7,895 bases of DNA from DASYTH01 sp035762905 (GTDB lineage: Bacteria > Actinomycetota > Actinomycetes > Mycobacteriales > Pseudonocardiaceae), in assembly GCF_035762905.1 (NCBI RefSeq), contig NZ_DASUCC010000161.1, forward strand, positions 1 through 7,895, read 5' to 3'. A program made the position numbers and the translations under genes. Of this stretch, positions 5,528 through 7,895 are shown piece by piece. The notes under the pieces are model-generated. The model saw only the letters and a list, made by a program, of their open reading frames with translations. It searched no databases and was not told where the DNA came from. How positions within the stretch are numbered: position 1 is the stretch's first letter; each line of letters starts with the position of its first letter.

Positions 5528-6198
5528 CCTGCCTGCTCGTGGTGGCCAAGGCACCGGTGCCCGGGCTGGCCAAAACCAGGCTGAGCCCGCAGGTCGGCGC
5601 CCGCCGGGCGGCCAGGCTCGCCGCCGCAGCCCTGTTGGACACACTGGATGCCGTGCTCGCCACCCCCGGCACGGTTGCGGTGGTGGCCATGACCGGGGCG
5701 CTGGCCGAGGCCGAACGGGCCGCCGAGCTGTCCCTCGCCTTGGCCGGCTGCCTGGTCATTCGCCAGCGCGGCGAGAGTTTCGCCGACCGGCTGGCCAACG
5801 CCCATGGCGACCTGGTCCAGTGTGGACGGTCGGTGGTGCAGATCGGTATGGACACCCCGCAGGTGAGCCCGGAGCTGCTCACCGAGTCGATCGAGGCGTT
5901 ACACGCGCCGGGGGTGGATGCCGTGCTCGGACCGGCGACCGACGGCGGCTGGTGGTGCCTCGGCCTGCGCTCGCCGGCCGACGCGAAGGCGCTGCGGCAG
6001 GTGCCGATGTCGCGCTCGGACACCGGAGCGCGGACCAGGTTGGCGCTACGCCGAGCCGGTCTCGCCGTCGACGAGCTCGCCGAGCTGTCCGATGTGGACA
6101 CGATGGCGGACGCGGAGCGGGTGGCCATACTGGTGCCGCGCGGCCGGTTCGCCGCGGAACTGGCCGAGGCCGGACGGCCGGCGGTGACCCGGCGATGA
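5524..6198 (+). CDS. DUF2064 (TIGR04282-type) GT-A-fold glycosyltransferase/nucleotidyltransferase-like protein
   Basis: A 224-residue protein with the full DUF2064 motif set: VVAKAPVPGLAKTRL (6-20, the nucleotide-binding loop), QRGESFADRLANA (81-93), VQIGMDTPQV (105-114), LGPATDGGWWCLGL (135-148), SDTGARTRLAL (165-175) and SDVDTMAD (189-196). The fold is GT-A, related to CofC- and MobA-like nucleotidyltransferases. Some database models name the family for arsenosugar biosynthesis because of gene neighbours elsewhere; no ArsM or radical-SAM ArsS is in this window, so that name should not be carried over. The start is fixed by the ATGA overlap with the GT2 gene, and its stop overlaps the methyltransferase start in the same way. 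It probably makes or uses an activated sugar for the GT2 partner. Family certain, reaction unknown. Confidence 0.88.
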   Translation: MTCLLVVAKAPVPGLAKTRLSPQVGARRAARLAAAALLDTLDAVLATPGTVAVVAMTGALAEAERAAELSLALAGCLVIRQRGESFADRLANAHGDLVQCGRSVVQIGMDTPQVSPELLTESIEALHAPGVDAVLGPATDGGWWCLGLRSPADAKALRQVPMSRSDTGARTRLALRRAGLAVDELAELSDVDTMADAERVAILVPRGRFAAELAEAGRPAVTRR

Positions 6199-6812
6199 CC
6201 CATCGGACCACCGCGTTCGAACCGGGGCTGCTCGGCCGGCGATGCTGGCTGGAGCTGGCCACCGGTGAGCGCATCAACCTGCCCATCCAACGGTGGCGAG
6301 CACCGTCCGGAGCCGGCGACGAGCTGCTGCTGCGGTGCTGCACCGGGCCGACCCTGGATATCGGATGCGGACCCGGACGGCTCACCGCCGCCCTGGTCAA
6401 CCGCGGAGTGGTGGCGCTCGGCGTGGACATCTCGCCGGTGGCGGTGCGGCTCACCCGGGCCAGGGGTGCCCCGGCGATCCGGCGCGACGTGTTCGCCCGG
6501 CTTCCCGGCGAGGGCCGGTGGCACCACGCCCTGCTGGCCGACGGGAACATCGGCATCGGCGGCAACCCCACGCGGCTGCTGCGCCGGCTGCGAGAGCTAC
6601 TCGCGCCGGGCGGCACCGCGCTGGTGGAGCTGGACCCGCCGGGTCACGGGCTGCGGCGCGACCGGGTCCGGGTCAACGGCGCGGACCACTGGTTCGCCTG
6701 GGCCTGGCTCGGCGCCGACGCCATCGCCGACACGGCGCGGGAGGCCGGCATGGTGGTCCACTGGCTGGCCGAACGTGGCGGGCGCTGGTTCGCCGAGCTG
6801 GTCAAGCCGTGA
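6195..6812 (+). CDS. Class I SAM-dependent methyltransferase
   Basis: A 205-residue Rossmann-fold methyltransferase. Motif I is TLDIGCGPGRLTAAL (53-67) for S-adenosylmethionine; the acidic residue ending strand 2 is Asp78 in ALGVDISPVAV; the strand 4 region is HALLADGNIGIGGNP (111-125); the post-motif strand is LAPGGTALVELDPPG (136-150). The N-terminal 50 residues (RINLPIQRWRAP and GDELLLRCCTGP) form a cap that occurs in actinobacterial homologs of this locus as I remember them. The substrate is unknown; its place between a sugar-transferase pair and a membrane oxidoreductase suggests a methylated sugar or lipid. The ATG at 6195 overlaps the DUF2064 stop, and its TGA at 6810-6812 overlaps the GTG of the next gene. 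No missing motif is seen. Confidence 0.88.
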   Translation: MTHRTTAFEPGLLGRRCWLELATGERINLPIQRWRAPSGAGDELLLRCCTGPTLDIGCGPGRLTAALVNRGVVALGVDISPVAVRLTRARGAPAIRRDVFARLPGEGRWHHALLADGNIGIGGNPTRLLRRLRELLAPGGTALVELDPPGHGLRRDRVRVNGADHWFAWAWLGADAIADTAREAGMVVHWLAERGGRWFAELVKP

Positions 6813-7660
6813 TACCCAAGGAATCCGACTTCCACCGCCACGCCCACGACGAGCGGGTGACCGCCAGGATCGGCCTCTGGCTGGGCATCGCGTTCGCGAT
6901 CTGCTTCGTCACCGGCCTGATCAGCCATGCCATCCAGCACCCGCCGGCCTGGTTCTTCTGGCCCAGCCGGCCGGTGAACGCCTACCGGATCACCCAGGGC
7001 CTGCACGTGATCTCCGGTGTGGCCGCGATCCCGCTGCTGCTGGCCAAACTCTGGACCGTCTACCCGAAACTGTTAAGCCGGCCGGTGGTGCGCTCGCTGC
7101 CCCACGCCCTCGAGCGGCTCTCCATCCTGGCGCTGTCCGGCGCGGCGTTCTTCGAGCTCGGCACCGGGCTGTTCAACACGGCACAGAACTACCTGTGGGG
7201 CTTCTCCTTCCCCACCGCGCACCACGTGGTCGCGTGGATCGCCGCCGGCTCCATCCTGCTGCACATCGCGGTGAAGCTGCCCGCGATCCGCCGCGGGCTG
7301 ACCCGGCTCAGTCCCGACCCGCCGTCTCCCGACAACCGGGCCGTACTGGACCGGCAGGCCTTCCTGCGCACCACCGCCCTCGCCGCCGCGGCCGCGGCCC
7401 TGGCCACCGCCGGCGGCACGATTCCCCTGCTGCGCCACATATCCCCCTTGCCTGGCGCTCCGACCGCGGACCGCAGGGACTGCCGGTCAACCGCACCGCG
7501 GCCGCGGCCGGGGTGACCGAGGCGGCGCGGGATCCCGCGTGGCGGTTGGAGATCGTGACACCGACCGGATCGCACTCCCGCACGCTGGCCGAGCTGTCCA
7601 CCATGCCGCAGACCACCGCCGAGCTGCCGATCGCGTGCGTCGAGGGATGGAGCGCGTCCG
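6809..7660 (+). pseudogene. Membrane-anchored molybdopterin-dependent oxidoreductase, frameshifted and 3'-truncated
   Basis: GTG at 6809 overlaps the methyltransferase stop (GTGA). The first frame gives about 210 residues: four helices (about 22-42, 62-80, 105-123, 137-157) with His40, His66, His138/139 and His152, a cytochrome b561-like heme-binding set, then RQAFLRTTALAAAAAALATAGG (183-204, split here as RQAFLRTTAL plus an Ala-rich stretch), a membrane segment before the periplasmic part. At a run of five C (7443-7447) the frame changes by -1; reading on in the other frame gives ISPLA then GPQGLPVNRTAAAAGVT, TPTGSHSRTLAELSTMPQ and LPIACVEGWS, the start of a sulfite-oxidase-like molybdopterin domain with its Cys ligand (7636-7638). 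Homology stops at about 7651-7660, where well over 100 residues should follow. It would pass electrons between a heme b membrane domain and an extracytoplasmic Mo site. The copy shown cannot make an active enzyme; an assembly error is possible. Confidence 0.8.
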
Positions 7661-7696
7661 CCGCCGCAGCCGGCCGTACAGCTCGGAGAGGGACAT
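7651..7696 (-). pseudogene. Possible 5' fragment of an unidentified gene downstream of epimerase 2
   Basis: On the minus strand an ATG at 7696-7694 starts six bases after the stop of the second epimerase and reads MSLSELYGRLRRRTRS, a normal-looking helical N-terminus. Beyond that the frame runs antisense through the oxidoreductase domain and turns into Arg/Pro/Ser-rich shadow sequence. I read this as the first 15 or so codons of an operon partner, cut off where it is joined to the oxidoreductase gene. I do not recognise the family. It may also be chance sequence. Confidence 0.3.
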
Positions 7697-7702
7697 GTCG
7701 GA

Positions 7703-7894
7703 TCAGCCCAGGCCCTCGACGAACCCGGTGCGCCAGCTCGGGTACCGCGGCGTCCAGCCCAGCTCGCGTTTGATCTTCTCGCTGCGGATCCCACGGGCCT
7801 GCGTCATGATCTGCACCGCGCCCTTGCCGGCCAGCGTGCGGGCCAGCCAGGCCGGCACCCGGCGTGGCGGTTTGGCGCCCAGCACCCGCGCCAG
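7703..7894 (-). CDS. NAD-dependent epimerase/dehydratase, C-terminal end (5'-partial)
   Basis: The minus-strand frame is open from the window edge (first full codon 7894-7892) to TGA at 7705-7703. The GTG at 7885 is internal. It encodes the last 63 residues: LGAKPPRRVPAWLARTLAGKGAVQIMT, then RSEKIKRELGWTPRYPSWRTGFVEGLG. The pattern of small residues, a helix, and K-x-K-R-E-L-G-W-x-P-x-Y-P-S-W-R-x-G-F is the substrate-domain end of atypical extended SDR proteins, common in actinobacteria. It would use a sugar-nucleotide or similar substrate with NAD(P). The catalytic part is outside the window. It is transcribed towards the rightward operon, and its stop lies about 45 bases from the broken end of the oxidoreductase gene. 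Confidence 0.85.
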   Translation of the reverse strand: MARVLGAKPPRRVPAWLARTLAGKGAVQIMTQARGIRSEKIKRELGWTPRYPSWRTGFVEGLG

Positions 7895-7895
7895 C

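Noticed and set aside
5524..6198. Naming the DUF2064 gene as an arsenosugar biosynthesis gene
   Set aside because: The name comes from neighbours in other genomes; no arsenic methylation or radical-SAM gene is visible here.
4812..6527. Long minus-strand open frame of 571 codons
   Set aside because: Ala/Arg/Pro/Ser-rich shadow opposite GT2, DUF2064 and methyltransferase genes, all of which are certain.
6265..7773. Forward open frame of 502 codons as one gene
   Set aside because: Its first part is a shadow of the methyltransferase and of the oxidoreductase membrane domain. Only about 7447-7660 is real, as the frameshifted continuation of the oxidoreductase, and the end runs antisense to the second epimerase.
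1..7895. tRNA, rRNA, CRISPR array, insertion sequence or phage attachment site
   Set aside because: I looked for cloverleaf-type sequences, regularly spaced repeats, transposase motifs and terminal inverted repeats and saw none. The junction at about 7655 has no flanking inverted repeats or target duplication that I can see.

Overview
The window looks like chromosomal DNA of a high-GC actinobacterium, probably of the Pseudonocardiales. The evidence is very strong G/C bias at third codon positions, GTG starts, many 4-base ATGA/GTGA stop-start overlaps, TANNNT-type -10 boxes placed for leaderless transcripts, and the protein families present. The order-level call is inference; no rRNA, tRNA or species marker is present.

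Layout from left to right. (a) 1-417: the 3' part of a cation diffusion facilitator (CDF) transporter gene that has lost an internal block and its C-terminal domain, followed by a coupled 37-codon ORF. (b) 418-571: a spacer with a perfect 8-bp inverted repeat and a leaderless promoter. (c) 572-1639 (+): an intact NAD-dependent sugar-nucleotide epimerase of the dTDP-L-rhamnose 4-epimerase-like type with a CxxH/CxxC insertion. (d) 1636-4730 (-): a three-gene operon read leftwards, consisting of a polytopic GT-C-like membrane protein, an OmpR/PhoB-family response regulator and a sensor histidine kinase. The kinase converges on the epimerase with interleaved stop codons. (e) 4731-4873: a divergent promoter region with a leaderless promoter on each side and an 18-bp direct repeat between them. 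(f) 4874-7660 (+): a four-gene operon in which each gene overlaps the next by 4 bases: GT2 glycosyltransferase, DUF2064 (GT-A fold) protein, class I SAM methyltransferase, and a membrane-anchored molybdopterin-dependent oxidoreductase. (g) 7703-7894 (-): the C-terminal end of a second NAD-dependent epimerase/dehydratase, with the first codons of a possible next gene at 7696.

Taken together, (c)-(g) look like one envelope-sugar locus. A sugar-nucleotide epimerase, a soluble GT2, a GT-A-like DUF2064 protein, a methyltransferase and a GT-C-like membrane protein would make and modify a glycolipid or surface glycan. A two-component system is encoded with the membrane enzyme, and a heme b/molybdopterin membrane oxidoreductase ends the opposite operon. 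No product can be named from sequence alone. This is the best candidate for an undescribed system in the window.

A second theme is damage. The CDF gene lacks about 40 internal residues and its C-terminal domain. The histidine kinase lacks about 18 residues of its dimerization/phosphotransfer hairpin. The oxidoreductase has a 1-base frameshift at a C run and then ends just after its active-site Cys motif, at a join to an oppositely oriented gene start. These are either true decay and rearrangement or draft-assembly errors; reads across 7440-7700 would decide for the right end.
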